A stretch of 64,000 bases of DNA from LC029 sp036676475 (GCA_036676475.1 JAKFCU010000098.1:1-64000); one strand, 5' to 3'; positions 33,484-42,907 are shown, counted from the stretch's first letter. Program-made: numbers and translations. Notes: generated by a model not told the origin, from the letters alone.

Positions 33484-33969
33484 GTGAGGAACTGGTTTAT
33501 TGGGTTGACGCTTATTTTGCTGGTCATCTTATGGCAGCTTGGTCAATTGACTTATCATGTTATGAGTGAGAAGAATCAATGGGAAGAAGAAGGGATCGCA
33601 TTAGCTAAGAAAAATACAGCCATAAAAAGCGTAACGAAGGTTTCTTTGTTCCATGGGAACCATCGTTATATTGTTGTGGAAGGTGTGAACGCTAGCGGGA
33701 TTCCCATGCTAGCCTGGTTTCAGGAAGAAGGATTGTTCGAAGGATTTGAGTATATGAAGGATTTGGTGTCCATTGAACAAGTAAAAGAAAAAGTGAAAAA
33801 AGATATTCCCCAAGCCGAATTTATCCGCCTCCAACCAGGCATGGAAAACCGAAGGCCACTGTGGGAAATTGTGATGAAGGACCAAGAGGGGAAGATTGGA
33901 TATTATTATTATGATATGAAAAGCGGGGAATTTATACGTTCTTACCGGTTACAAAAAGTTAGCGGGTGA
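33484..33969 (+). CDS. ypmB: YpmB-like membrane-anchored PepSY/DUF5590 protein
   Basis: A 161-residue protein with one N-terminal membrane helix (residues 4-23) and an extracytoplasmic domain (SVTKVSLFHGNHRYIVVEG, PLWEIVMKDQEGKIGYYYYD, FIRSYRL) that fits YpmB. It starts at GTG 33484 after AAAGGGG. Position before aspB and asnS is conserved in Bacillus, but here a diguanylate cyclase, chrA, pdp and a protease unit lie between. Function unknown. Confidence 0.82.
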   Translation: MRNWFIGLTLILLVILWQLGQLTYHVMSEKNQWEEEGIALAKKNTAIKSVTKVSLFHGNHRYIVVEGVNASGIPMLAWFQEEGLFEGFEYMKDLVSIEQVKEKVKKDIPQAEFIRLQPGMENRRPLWEIVMKDQEGKIGYYYYDMKSGEFIRSYRLQKVSG

Positions 33970-33981
33970 GTGGGTATTTTA

Positions 33982-34024
33982 AAAAAGGCGGGACAACCCA
34001 TTATGGGTTGTCCCGCCTTTTTAG
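33982..34024. terminator. Very strong bidirectional terminator
   Basis: A perfect 19 bp stem (AAAAAGGCGGGACAACCCA, 33982-34000) with a 3-base loop and T-run; repeat A8 begins 2 bases later. Confidence 0.95.
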
Positions 34025-34025
34025 T

Positions 34026-34074
34026 ACTTATCAGAAAGTATTATACGCATAAGGCTACGACAGTAGCTTTCTTA
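34026..34074 (+). repeat. Dispersed hairpin repeat, copy A8 (49 bp type)
   Basis: ACTTATCAG, AAAG, TATTATACGCATA, GGCTACGACAGTAGC, TTTCTTA. Placed between the ypmB terminator and the convergent cyclase gene. A C-rich hairpin (CCCCCTAAAGGGGG, near 34105) follows. Confidence 0.92.
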
Positions 34075-34165
34075 TGTTTGCATTAGCGGCAAGGGTGATT
34101 GCCCCCTAAAGGGGGTTCAGCCGGGAAAAAATAGGGCCACATTACCCCATGTACAGGGAATTAGT

Positions 34166-36940
34166 CTATTCATAAGATCGAACGCAATTCCGCCCATCCT
34201 TCTTAGCCTGATATACCGCCTTGTCTGCGTATGCAATCAGATCCATAAAAGAAGTATACAAGCTTGGTATTATGGTTGCTGTACCGACACTAATGGTGAC
34301 CACATGATGAATTTTCGATCCGGCATGGGGGATTTCCAATGCCTCGATGGCGCTCCGTATTTTTTCACCTACTTTCATAGCCCCTGCTTCATTTGTTTCA
34401 GGCAATATGACACCGAATTCTTCCCCGCCATAGCGGCAAAGGAGATCTGTGGATCGTCCTAATGTATCTTGAATCACTGAAGCAACCTGCTTCAGACACC
34501 CATCTCCTCCCTGATGGCCGTAGGTGTCGTTATAAGCTTTGAAATAATCAATATCCAACATAATCAGAGATAGATGCGTGGAATTTCGCAGCGAACGATT
34601 CCATTCCATTTCTAATCGCTCATCAAACGCACGGCGATTGGATACACCGGTCAGTCCATCAATGGAGGAAAGGCGCAGTAAGATTTCATTCGCTTCTTGA
34701 AGCCTTTCTTCAGCTAATTTGCGTTCATTGATATTGCGAGACACGACAATGAGCTGTAAATCATTCGAATCTGCTCCAAGTAAAATCTTTATGGACGACT
34801 CAAACCATACATATTCACCATCTTTCCGACGAATGCGGTAGGTGGAAACCGTATACCCGGTCTTTAATAAGGTTTTATGGTGCTTTCGAATGATCTCTTG
34901 ATCATCCGGGTGAATGATCTGATAGAAATTTTGCCCGACTAATTCTTCCTCATCATATTGCAAGATTTCTTTACAAGCAGGAGAAGTATAAAGGAACTTC
35001 CCTTTCGCATCATGCAAGGTAATCATATCACTCGAATACTCAGCGAGCATACGGAACCGTTCCTCACTCGTCCGCAATTCCTCTTCGGCTTCCTTGCGCA
35101 GGGTGATATCATTCAGTGAACCCGAGGTGCCTATCATCTGACCTTGATCATTCAGAGTCAGGCGCGCAAAGATCTCGCTCCAACGGAACCCTCCTGCTTT
35201 CGTCAAGAATCGAATCTCATGTCGAAAGTATTCCTTCTTTCTTTCGATGAGAGGTTGAAAGAGCTGGTTATTTCGTTCACGGTCATCTGGATGAACATAA
35301 TCAAGAACCAGATTTCTGAGACTTTCTTCAATGGAATAGCCCGTGATTTCCTCCCAAGCTGGATTTAAGAATGTCCATCGTCCCTGTGCGTCGGTTTGAA
35401 AAATCACTTCGTTGACGTTTTCCACTACGGAGCGATATTGTTCCTGGACTTTTTGCAGCTCCCTCTCCATTGCTTTCCTTACGGAAATATCATGAATAAT
35501 GATTTGGGAAGCAGGTTGATCCATATACTCAATAGGGGAAGCTATTACCTCCACGTCAAGAATCGAGCCATCCATGAGGACATATTTTTCTTCTAATAAG
35601 CCTACAGACTTATTGCTTTGCAACCGTTGAATCCTTTCCCTGACGAGTTCTCGATACTCGGGATGCACATATTCTATCAACTTCCGCCCGAGTAGGTCTG
35701 CGTTGGAAGAAGCCCTTAGTAGCCGAATGCATGCTGGGTTTACATAGACAATATTCCCTCCCTGATGAACCACAATCGCATTGGGAGAGTGTTCTACCAA
35801 TGCACGATAACGTTCCTCGCTTTTCTGTACAGAGTGTATATGATATTGGATCATTTCAGCCATTCGGTTAAACGTGTCACAAAGTTCCTGTAGCTCGTTA
35901 GAAAAATGAATAAAGGATGAAGGTTCGATACGATAGTCAAATTTGGCTATTCCCATCTGACGTGCGCCTTTTAGCACTTCGTTAATTGGAAATTGAACCT
36001 GTCTAGAAATCAAAAACTCAAATCCTATACCCATGATAAGGACGATGATAAAGGCTCCTGTAAACAGCATCATCATTTGATAGAAAGGAGACAAGACATC
36101 AGTCTTCGCAATTTCTCCGATGATCAACCATTTATGGTCATTGACCCAGCGGTAATCACCCAAAACGGTAGTTCCCCTGTAATCTTGGTAGCTATGGTTT
36201 ACAGTCTTTCCTTGAATAGCTTGAAGAAAAATTTCGGTATCAATCTTTTTACCGAAACTGTTTTTTGTCGCTTCCTGATTTGGCTGACCACTGAAACGTA
36301 GTTCGGTAAGCAGCAGGCCGTCCCGGTTCACCAGATAAGTTTGGCCGGTTTCACTAAAGCGGAAATTCTTCATCACTCCATTAATTGTATGCAATTGTAC
36401 CGCACCAAAAATCAAACCTTGAAAGCGCTGTTGATAATCGAAGACGGGAGAAGAAAAAATGATAATGGCTTGATTTGATTGTCTTCCGATTAACACATCC
36501 GTGATATTAGAATTCCCTTTTTTTGCTTCTAGAAAATAATGGCGATCTGACAAATCAATACCTATTGGCCCTGTTGTATCAATTTCACTCACTCCGTGTT
36601 TATTTACAAAGACAATACCAGTAAATTCGGTTTCATTCGTATCAAACGTCTCTAATACTTGCTTTAATTTTTCTTTTTGACCTGCCCTAACTGTAGGGAG
36701 TTGAGAAATCGTACGAATATTCGACATCCTTTCATCGAACCATTTATCGATCACTATTTGTTGCAGGTTAATCATTTGTTGAATATTATCTTGGGCCTCT
36801 TCTTCACGAAACTGTTTTCCATATATGAGAAATGGAAGCGAACTCAGTAATACGAACAACAATATAAGAAATATGAACCAAAATCGTATTCTTCTCTTTA
36901 AACTATTTAGGTGGAGTAGATAATAGATTCTTGCTAGCAT
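34166..36940 (-). CDS. Membrane diguanylate cyclase: dCACHE-HAMP-PAS x3-GGDEF
   Basis: A 924-residue membrane protein. A first helix at about residues 21-41 is followed by an extracytoplasmic double-CACHE sensor up to about 290, a second helix at about 296-318, a HAMP segment, three PAS domains (about 375-490, 500-620 and 625-745, each with a PAC end such as VSRNINERK) and a GGDEF domain at about 765-920. The active site is RYGGEEFGV, and an RxxD inhibition site (RSTD) lies five residues upstream. It should make cyclic di-GMP with product inhibition. There is no EAL domain. ATG 36940 has AAAGG upstream; a TTG at 36958 is less likely. Confidence 0.92.
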   Translation of the reverse strand: MLARIYYLLHLNSLKRRIRFWFIFLILLFVLLSSLPFLIYGKQFREEEAQDNIQQMINLQQIVIDKWFDERMSNIRTISQLPTVRAGQKEKLKQVLETFDTNETEFTGIVFVNKHGVSEIDTTGPIGIDLSDRHYFLEAKKGNSNITDVLIGRQSNQAIIIFSSPVFDYQQRFQGLIFGAVQLHTINGVMKNFRFSETGQTYLVNRDGLLLTELRFSGQPNQEATKNSFGKKIDTEIFLQAIQGKTVNHSYQDYRGTTVLGDYRWVNDHKWLIIGEIAKTDVLSPFYQMMMLFTGAFIIVLIMGIGFEFLISRQVQFPINEVLKGARQMGIAKFDYRIEPSSFIHFSNELQELCDTFNRMAEMIQYHIHSVQKSEERYRALVEHSPNAIVVHQGGNIVYVNPACIRLLRASSNADLLGRKLIEYVHPEYRELVRERIQRLQSNKSVGLLEEKYVLMDGSILDVEVIASPIEYMDQPASQIIIHDISVRKAMERELQKVQEQYRSVVENVNEVIFQTDAQGRWTFLNPAWEEITGYSIEESLRNLVLDYVHPDDRERNNQLFQPLIERKKEYFRHEIRFLTKAGGFRWSEIFARLTLNDQGQMIGTSGSLNDITLRKEAEEELRTSEERFRMLAEYSSDMITLHDAKGKFLYTSPACKEILQYDEEELVGQNFYQIIHPDDQEIIRKHHKTLLKTGYTVSTYRIRRKDGEYVWFESSIKILLGADSNDLQLIVVSRNINERKLAEERLQEANEILLRLSSIDGLTGVSNRRAFDERLEMEWNRSLRNSTHLSLIMLDIDYFKAYNDTYGHQGGDGCLKQVASVIQDTLGRSTDLLCRYGGEEFGVILPETNEAGAMKVGEKIRSAIEALEIPHAGSKIHHVVTISVGTATIIPSLYTSFMDLIAYADKAVYQAKKDGRNCVRSYE

Positions 36941-37141
36941 TCCGATTGATCCTTTCAAACCTTAGCATGATATACCAAATTGTAACATGGTGTGAAGTTT
37001 CATGTTAGGAAATATTTCCGAACATTTAGCCGAAATTTTGCAACCGTTCCATATATTTGACACCAAGCTTTCTGCGTACCGCTATAAGCACTCAATTTAA
37101 TCCTGAAATCTGTGATATAAAACTATGAAATCGTTTAAATT

Positions 37142-37196
37142 AAAGAGGAAATAGACCCTAGATGAAGAAAAGAAGTAGGATCGATTTCCCCTTTTT
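37142..37196. terminator. Terminator after chrA
   Basis: On the reverse strand AAAAAGGGGAAAT pairs with ATTTCCTCTTT across a 31-base loop. It overlaps the chrA stop. The long loop makes it a weaker call. Nothing else is seen in 36959-37141 except the cyclase upstream region. Confidence 0.5.
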
Positions 37197-38412
37197 AGAA
37201 TAACAAACTGATCGTGCCGCCTAATGCACCAGCTAACACTATCATCCAAGGAGGGGTCTTCCAGAATACCAGCATGATAAAGAGAGTTGAAGCAAGCACG
37301 AAATCAATGGGTGAATGAATCGAGCTGGTCCAAATTGGGTCATAAAGTGCCGCTAATAAGATTCCGACTACAGCTGCATTTACTCCTACAAGAGCTCCTT
37401 GAATGTTAGGTTTTCTGCGAAGGGAGTCCCAAAAAGGTAAGGTGCCAATAACCAGCAAGAAAGCAGGCAGAAATATACCAATCGTTGCTACTGCTGCCCC
37501 TAGCCATCCTCCCATGATAGCTCCTAAATAGGCAGCGAAGGTGAACAAGGGTCCAGGAACAGCTTGAGCTGCACCATATCCAGCTAGAAAATCTTCTTTA
37601 CTTAACCAACCTGTAGGAACCACTTCTCTTTCCAATAAGGGCAGAACAACATGACCTCCGCCAAAAACCAGAGACCCCGTTCTATAAAAACTATCGAAAA
37701 CAGCTAACCAGTGGGAAGAAGCTACATTTCGAATCAATGGTAATCCGAACAATAATATAAAAAACAGAACGAGACTGATAACAGCTATGGAACGACGTAT
37801 GGGAACATGTATCTTCGGTAAATTCGGTATTTCGCTGTTATTGTAAAGAAGTAAACCGATGATTCCGGCGGCAATGATGATGAAAACTTGGCTTACTGCC
37901 GTCTGCCATAGTAAGCTAATCGTGCACGCAATGATGGCAATGGATGCCCGATTTCTGTCAGGCGTAAGTTTTTGGCCCATTCCTAAGACAGCATGGGCAA
38001 CAATGGCCACTGCCACCAGCTTTAGACCATGAATCCAGCCAGCATTTCCTACATCAAAACTTTGAAGTAGAATGGAAAAAAGAACTAATGCCATAACCGA
38101 AGGAATGGTGAACCCGATCCAAGCGGCAATGCCTCCTAGAAGTCCGGCACGCATGACACCGATGCCAATTCCTACTTGGCTGCTCGCAGGTCCCGGAAGG
38201 AATTGACAGAGCGCAACTAAGTCTGCATAGCTTCGTTCATCCATCCATTTTCTTCGTCGAATATACTCATCATGGAAATAGCCAAGGTGAGCGATGGGAC
38301 CACCAAATGATGTTATTCCAAGTTTAGCGGAGACAGCTAAAATTTCAAGCCAAAGTTTTAATCGACTATTGCGGGAGCTCTCTTCCTTGTTTTCAATCAC
38401 TGGATTACTCAT
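37195..38412 (-). CDS. chrA: Chromate transporter
   Basis: A 405-residue two-domain CHR-family membrane protein with about ten helices. The repeated family motifs are visible in both halves: SFGGPIAHLGYFHDEYI with LCQFLPGPASSQVGIGIG in the first, and VFGGGHVVLPLLEREVV with GYGAAQAVPGPLFTFAAYLG in the second. It exports chromate. ATG 38412 follows AGAGGTAAAAGG. It stands alone between the cyclase and the two-component remnant. Confidence 0.94.
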   Translation of the reverse strand: MSNPVIENKEESSRNSRLKLWLEILAVSAKLGITSFGGPIAHLGYFHDEYIRRRKWMDERSYADLVALCQFLPGPASSQVGIGIGVMRAGLLGGIAAWIGFTIPSVMALVLFSILLQSFDVGNAGWIHGLKLVAVAIVAHAVLGMGQKLTPDRNRASIAIIACTISLLWQTAVSQVFIIIAAGIIGLLLYNNSEIPNLPKIHVPIRRSIAVISLVLFFILLFGLPLIRNVASSHWLAVFDSFYRTGSLVFGGGHVVLPLLEREVVPTGWLSKEDFLAGYGAAQAVPGPLFTFAAYLGAIMGGWLGAAVATIGIFLPAFLLVIGTLPFWDSLRRKPNIQGALVGVNAAVVGILLAALYDPIWTSSIHSPIDFVLASTLFIMLVFWKTPPWMIVLAGALGGTISLLF

Positions 38413-38490
38413 GAACCTTTTACCTCTTTCTAAGGGATAAACTTTGTTGAAGAGTTCAATGGTTAATATGCGTCACAGGCTTGGCAAATG

Positions 38491-38529
38491 AAAAAGGATA
38501 AACCCTTTTTCATACTTTCAGGTCTATCC
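38491..38529 (-). terminator. Intrinsic terminator on the reverse strand upstream of chrA
   Basis: On the reverse strand GGATAGACC pairs with GGGTTTATCC and is followed by five Ts, about 80 bases before the chrA start codon. No gene is visible just upstream on that strand, so it either ends a lost gene or lies in the chrA leader. The rest of 38530-38813 holds no convincing gene; a weak hairpin (CCCTGCTG/CAGTAGGG, 38769-38788) is present. Confidence 0.5.
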
Positions 38530-38813
38530 TGATTATAGCCTTGTTTTTTCGATGGGAAAACCAGATCCTTTTACGACCATTGCCATCATGCCCTGTGTAT
38601 CGCGCATATCTTACGGAAGTTCATTTATACATACTATTGCAAACTTGTCGGCGGAGGATCGTTGTGAGTTTATTCGGTTCATAGTAGACAAGACTGTAAA
38701 CCATTTTTTGTTGACAAATGTAATTTTTATTGTATCTATTTAGGTACGCCCACATATCTTTTAAATCCCTGCTGAACTCAGTAGGGATAAAACCGACATC
38801 ATCTGCTTTCTTC

Positions 38814-39126
38814 TGAATACAATCTTACGATATTCGGGGTGGGCTACAAGTTTGGAGGCAGATCTTATGTTTCACACTCTTCGTTATCAAAAAGCCATCC
38901 ATTTTTATATTAAGGACACGGGGAAAGGAATTTCACTAGAAGACCTTCCACATGTTTTTGAACGATTCTATCGGGAGAAAAATCTCGTGATAGAAAAACA
39001 GGGGGAGTTGGAATCGGACTGTCCATTGTGAAAGCCCTCGTCCAAGCTCATAAAGGGGAGATTCAGGTGCAAAGCGAACCGGACAAAGGGACAAGGGTGA
39101 AGGTATCGTTTCCCTTAGCAAGATAA
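38814..39126 (+). pseudogene. Deletion-fused, frameshifted remnant of a two-component system
   Basis: The sequence copies the end of the regulator gene at 147-857 (EY-LT-FGVGYKFGG and SYVSHSS) and the kinase start (ATGTTTCACACTCTTCGTT). After kinase codon 6-7 it jumps to the ATP-binding end of the kinase (IHFYIKDTGKGIS, EDLPHVFERFYR). A one-base loss near 38973 then shifts the frame, although the DNA continues to match through SIVKALVQAHKGEI to the TAA at 39124. About 1.1 kb of kinase gene has been lost. This is a dead paralogue of the region 1 system. Confidence 0.9.
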
Positions 39127-39188
39127 TGGGTACTATAGTGAGTGATTGTACGGAGCGTTCCATATACAAAAATGGAGGAGAGTTTACA

Positions 39189-40490
39189 ATGAGAATGGTG
39201 GATTTAATTGAGAAGAAGCGCGACGGCAAGGAATTGACATTCGAAGAAATCAAATTTATTATCGAGGGCTATACGAAAGATGAAATTCCTGATTACCAGG
39301 TCAGCGCGCTTGCCATGGCCATTTTCTTCAGGGACATGACGGAGCGGGAACGAGCTGACTTGACAATGGCGATGGTCAATTCCGGAGAAACAATCGACCT
39401 GTCGGCGATTGAAGGTGTGAAGGTCGACAAGCATTCCACCGGCGGCGTGGGCGATACGACAACACTGGTTTTGGCACCACTCGTGGCCTCTTTGGATATC
39501 CCGGTAGCAAAGATGTCCGGACGCGGACTTGGTCATACCGGCGGAACGATTGATAAGCTTGAAGCTATCGAAGGATTCCATGTTGAGATTAGCAAGGAAC
39601 AATTCGTGGACCTGGTAAATAAGCATAAAATTGCAGTCATAAGCCAAACCGGCAATTTGACGCCGGCTGACAAGAAACTGTATGCTCTACGCGATGTGAC
39701 AGCTACAGTAAACTCAATTCCGCTTATTGCAAGCTCAATTATGAGCAAAAAAATCGCCGCTGGATCGGACGCCATCGTACTCGATGTGAAGACAGGAGCT
39801 GGTGCATTCATGAAGACGGCGGAGGATGCCCAAGAACTGGCTCAAGCGATGGTTCGTATCGGCAACAATGTCGGCCGCAAGACGATGGCAGTCATCTCTG
39901 ATATGAGTCAGCCGCTTGGTTTTGCCATCGGGAATGCCTTGGAAGTGAAGGAAGCTATCGACACCCTTCAGGGGAGAGGACCGAAGGATCTGGAAGAGCT
40001 CTGTATTGCTCTCGGTCGACAGATGGTGTTTTTGGCGAATAAAGCTGACTCGTTGGAAGATGCGGAAGAGAAGCTCAAGGAAGTGATTCGGAACGGCAAG
40101 GCACTGAAGAAATTCAAAGAGTTTATCGCAAACCAGGGGGGTGACCCTTCCGTCGTAGATCATCCGGAGAAATTGCCGAAGGCGGCTTATCAAATCGAAG
40201 TACATGCCAAAGAGGATGGCGTGATCGCTGAAATTGTGGCTGATGAGATCGGTATCGCGGCCATGTGGCTAGGCGCGGGCCGAGCAATGAAGGAATCCAA
40301 AATTGACCTGGCTGTAGGGTTGGTACTAAACAAAAAAATTGGCGATTCGATCAAGGTTGGAGAGTCTCTGGTAACCATTCATGCGAATCGGGAAAACGTG
40401 GAGGATGTTATGGAGAAAATTTATCGTAACATTCGAATTGCCAACCATGCTAAGGTACCCGTACTGTTGCGTGGCATTGTGACGGAATAG
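39189..40490 (+). CDS. pdp: Pyrimidine-nucleoside phosphorylase
   Basis: A 433-residue thymidine/pyrimidine nucleoside phosphorylase. Signatures: DYQVSALAMAIFFRDMTERE, VDKHSTGGVGDTTTLVLAPL, the family pattern SGRGLGHTGGTIDKLEAI, and KIAAGSDAIVLDVKTGAGAF. It splits uridine and thymidine with phosphate. ATG 39189 follows GGAGGAG. It stands alone here, without the usual deoxyribose salvage neighbours. Confidence 0.96.
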   Translation: MRMVDLIEKKRDGKELTFEEIKFIIEGYTKDEIPDYQVSALAMAIFFRDMTERERADLTMAMVNSGETIDLSAIEGVKVDKHSTGGVGDTTTLVLAPLVASLDIPVAKMSGRGLGHTGGTIDKLEAIEGFHVEISKEQFVDLVNKHKIAVISQTGNLTPADKKLYALRDVTATVNSIPLIASSIMSKKIAAGSDAIVLDVKTGAGAFMKTAEDAQELAQAMVRIGNNVGRKTMAVISDMSQPLGFAIGNALEVKEAIDTLQGRGPKDLEELCIALGRQMVFLANKADSLEDAEEKLKEVIRNGKALKKFKEFIANQGGDPSVVDHPEKLPKAAYQIEVHAKEDGVIAEIVADEIGIAAMWLGAGRAMKESKIDLAVGLVLNKKIGDSIKVGESLVTIHANRENVEDVMEKIYRNIRIANHAKVPVLLRGIVTE

Positions 40491-40519
40491 GGGTTGGAAT
40501 TGTTTTAAAGATGGGGATG

Positions 40520-40561
40520 GGCCCGATTAGCTCAGTATGAGGCTACTTCGGGTCTTTTTTT
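40520..40561 (+). terminator. Rho-independent terminator of pdp
   Basis: GGCCCGA pairs with TCGGGTC, with inner AGC/GCT pairing, followed by a run of seven Ts. Confidence 0.85.
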
Positions 40562-40749
40562 GTTTACGGCTCGCGATTTGAAAAATAGCCCCAGGCATAA
40601 ATTGAATACTGTCCCGTATAAGGATGAACGTGATTCATGATAAATATCTGATCTTTACAGTGTTAATATTGAAACTGGAAGATATATCGCAAATGTTCCA
40701 ATCCTGTCAAGTAATCTCCCTTCTTTTTTCCTCTTCAGACAAAACTTTC

Positions 40750-40777
40750 TTGCACCCTAAGGTATAGCTCGTATGAT
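40750..40777 (+). promoter_or_regulatory. SigA-type promoter of the FtsH-like unit
   Basis: TTGCAC (40750-40755), a 16-base spacer and TATGAT (40772-40777), about 68 bases upstream of the first gene. The remaining 40562-40749 shows nothing else. Confidence 0.55.
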
Positions 40778-40844
40778 ATACTGTTCCTTGTAGCTCAGAA
40801 AAATGATAAAATATGAGTAGGTGCATAGAAAGGGGGCGCAAGGC

Positions 40845-41366
40845 ATGAAAGTACGTGCGATGCCCATTTTGTTGTCTCTAGTTATGACCTTAGGTATCTT
40901 ATTTGGTGGCTGGTATACGTATCAGCAGTATTATGTTCAGGAACCGATTGAGCAATTTATAGTAGCCAAGCCTCAAGTCGTGTTAAACGATATACAGATT
41001 CAGAATGAAAAGGTTGTTGTTGATCTCGATTTTAAGGATCCGGATACATTCGCAAAGGACTATAAAGAAATTTTTGAATATATTTCGGATAAAGCGCAAG
41101 GAAAAAAGGTGATCATTCAACTTCCAAAGCAAGGCGATGAAATGAAAAGGTTATGGGAAGAACAGTATTTCGGCATTGCTGAAGCCATGGAAAAACAGGA
41201 ATATTCCCGAATTCCGAGTCTCATGGAGGAGATGAGGAAGGAGATCAAATTAGAGAAAGTGTTGACCCGAATGGATGAAGAAAACATTTATGTGTATTTG
41301 AAAAAAGGAGTCAACCATCTCTATGCTGTTCTTCCACTGAAGGAAGAGGTGAAGATCAATGAGTAA
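40845..41366 (+). CDS. Membrane-anchored extracytoplasmic protein, partner of FtsH-like protease
   Basis: A 173-residue protein with one N-terminal membrane helix (residues 6-25) and a charged, mixed alpha/beta extracytoplasmic domain (VVLNDIQIQNEKVVVDLDF, KKVIIQLPKQGDEMKRLWEE). No family recognised. ATG 40845 follows AGGGGGCG. It overlaps the AAA protease gene by 8 bases, so the two are co-translated. I infer that it supplies an extracytoplasmic part or adaptor for the protease, which lacks one. Confidence 0.7.
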   Translation: MKVRAMPILLSLVMTLGILFGGWYTYQQYYVQEPIEQFIVAKPQVVLNDIQIQNEKVVVDLDFKDPDTFAKDYKEIFEYISDKAQGKKVIIQLPKQGDEMKRLWEEQYFGIAEAMEKQEYSRIPSLMEEMRKEIKLEKVLTRMDEENIYVYLKKGVNHLYAVLPLKEEVKINE

Positions 41367-42855
41367 AGAAATTGTATTTGGAGCCATTCCCGCTTTATTT
41401 ATTTTTCTTGCCTATCTAGGTGTCAATATTGCCCCTCTAGTCATAGGCGGTTTGCTAGTTGCTATCGTCACTTTCATAATGATTCGCGGGTCTGGTGGAA
41501 TGCCCATTGGACAAGGAAAGAAAGCGAAAAATACAGTACCGAAAACCGATATGCGTTTTGAAGATATTGGAGGTCAAGAGCGTGCTAAAGGTGAGCTAAA
41601 GGAAGCTCTAGATTTCCTGATTCATAAAGATGAAGCAAAGGAATACGGCATCCGTCCTTTAAAGGGGATCCTTCTCACCGGTCCTCCGGGAACAGGGAAG
41701 ACGTTGATGGCGAAAGCAGCTGCCAACTATACCAATTCCGCGTTTGTAGCGGCAAGTGGCTCCCAATTTGTGGAGATGTACGTCGGTGTAGGGGCGCAGC
41801 GTGTTCGTGATTTATTTAAGGAAGTAAAAACTATGGCAGAAAAGAACAACCAAGACAGCGGGATCATTTTTATTGATGAGATTGATGTTCTAGGTGGAAA
41901 ACGGGAAGGAAGCCAGCACCGTGAGTACGATCAAACTTTGAACCAGCTGCTTACGGAAATGGATGGAATGTCCACTTCCGAACATCCACGCATTTTACTA
42001 GTAGCAGCAACAAACCGTTCTGATATGCTGGATGAAGCCCTTATGCGTCCAGGGCGTTTTGACCGGAAGATTTCTGTGGACTTGCCGGACAAGAAGGCGA
42101 GAAATCAAATCTTAAACATTCATATTAAAAATAAACCATTAGCAAGCGATGTGGAGCTTGATAAGATCGCTCAAGAAACGTATGGATTTTCTGGTGCTCA
42201 GTTAGAAAGTGTAACCAATGAAGCAGCTATTTATGCATTTCGAGAAAAAGCTAAATCGATTACTGCTAAACATTTTTCACTAGCGATTGATAAAGTCATG
42301 ATGGGTGAAAAAACAGACCGCGAAACGAATGCTCAGGAACGTGAACGGGTGGCTATTCATGAATTAGGTCATGCTATTATATCGGAAGAGGTCAATCCAC
42401 ATTCCGTATCACAGGTAACTGTAAGCCCAAGGGGCCAAGCCCTCGGCTATGTTCGTCAGAATCCGCAGGAAGACCGTTATCTCTATACAAAGGAATACTT
42501 AGAGAAACAAATCATGATTTGCCTTGGTGGATCAGTTGCGGAGGAAATGAAGTATGGACACCGCAGCACCGGCTCCAAAGGGGACTTTGACCAAGCGCTT
42601 CGCCTTGTTCATACGATGATTGATAGCGGCATGTCTGGCTTAGGGATTGTGAAGATGGATATGCTGAAAAAGGAAGATATACAGAAGGAATCCAGTCTCA
42701 TTCTTGATGCTCTACTAGAAAGCACGAGAGAACTCCTCTTCACCAAACGACAGCTTATGGAGGAAGGAGCAAAAATCTTGGTTAAGGAAGAAGTCCTTAG
42801 CGGTGATTTTTTTCGCAGCTTGTCAGTAGAAGGAATGCATAAGGAAGTAAGTTAA
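41359..42855 (+). CDS. FtsH-like membrane AAA+ zinc protease lacking the extracytoplasmic domain
   Basis: A 498-residue protein. Two close hydrophobic segments lie at about residues 5-22 and 25-43, with almost no loop between them, whereas FtsH has about 75 residues there. The AAA+ domain shows GPPGTGKT, IIFIDEID and the second region of homology ending LMRPGRFDR. The M41 zinc site is HELGH at residue 334 (FtsH usually HEAGH) and the third ligand is probably in GSKGDFDQA. It should unfold and degrade membrane or cytoplasmic substrates. It is shorter than FtsH (610-650) and is not the housekeeping copy, which lies near tilS/hpt in Bacillales. Confidence 0.88.
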   Translation: MSKEIVFGAIPALFIFLAYLGVNIAPLVIGGLLVAIVTFIMIRGSGGMPIGQGKKAKNTVPKTDMRFEDIGGQERAKGELKEALDFLIHKDEAKEYGIRPLKGILLTGPPGTGKTLMAKAAANYTNSAFVAASGSQFVEMYVGVGAQRVRDLFKEVKTMAEKNNQDSGIIFIDEIDVLGGKREGSQHREYDQTLNQLLTEMDGMSTSEHPRILLVAATNRSDMLDEALMRPGRFDRKISVDLPDKKARNQILNIHIKNKPLASDVELDKIAQETYGFSGAQLESVTNEAAIYAFREKAKSITAKHFSLAIDKVMMGEKTDRETNAQERERVAIHELGHAIISEEVNPHSVSQVTVSPRGQALGYVRQNPQEDRYLYTKEYLEKQIMICLGGSVAEEMKYGHRSTGSKGDFDQALRLVHTMIDSGMSGLGIVKMDMLKKEDIQKESSLILDALLESTRELLFTKRQLMEEGAKILVKEEVLSGDFFRSLSVEGMHKEVS

Positions 42856-42876
42856 ATGTAGAATAATGGCGCCGAG

Positions 42877-42907
42877 CCTTTCTTCTTTTTCAGGAGAAAG
42901 GTCTTTT
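42877..42907 (+). terminator. Probable terminator of the protease unit
   Basis: CCTTTCT (42877-42883) pairs with AGAAAGG (42895-42901), followed by TCTTTT. Confidence 0.6.

Noticed and set aside
38491..38540. chrA attenuator with a TATAAT box at 38532-38537 (reverse strand) as its promoter
   Set aside because: A start point 6-7 bases after that box would fall inside the first arm of the hairpin, so the transcript could not form it. Only the terminator itself is kept.
38552..38743. 63-residue plus-strand frame upstream of the two-component remnant
   Set aside because: No ribosome site, no recognisable domain and atypical composition; treated as non-coding.
39204..40205. Antisense frames across pdp
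   Set aside because: They mirror the codon bias of pdp and have no independent start signals.
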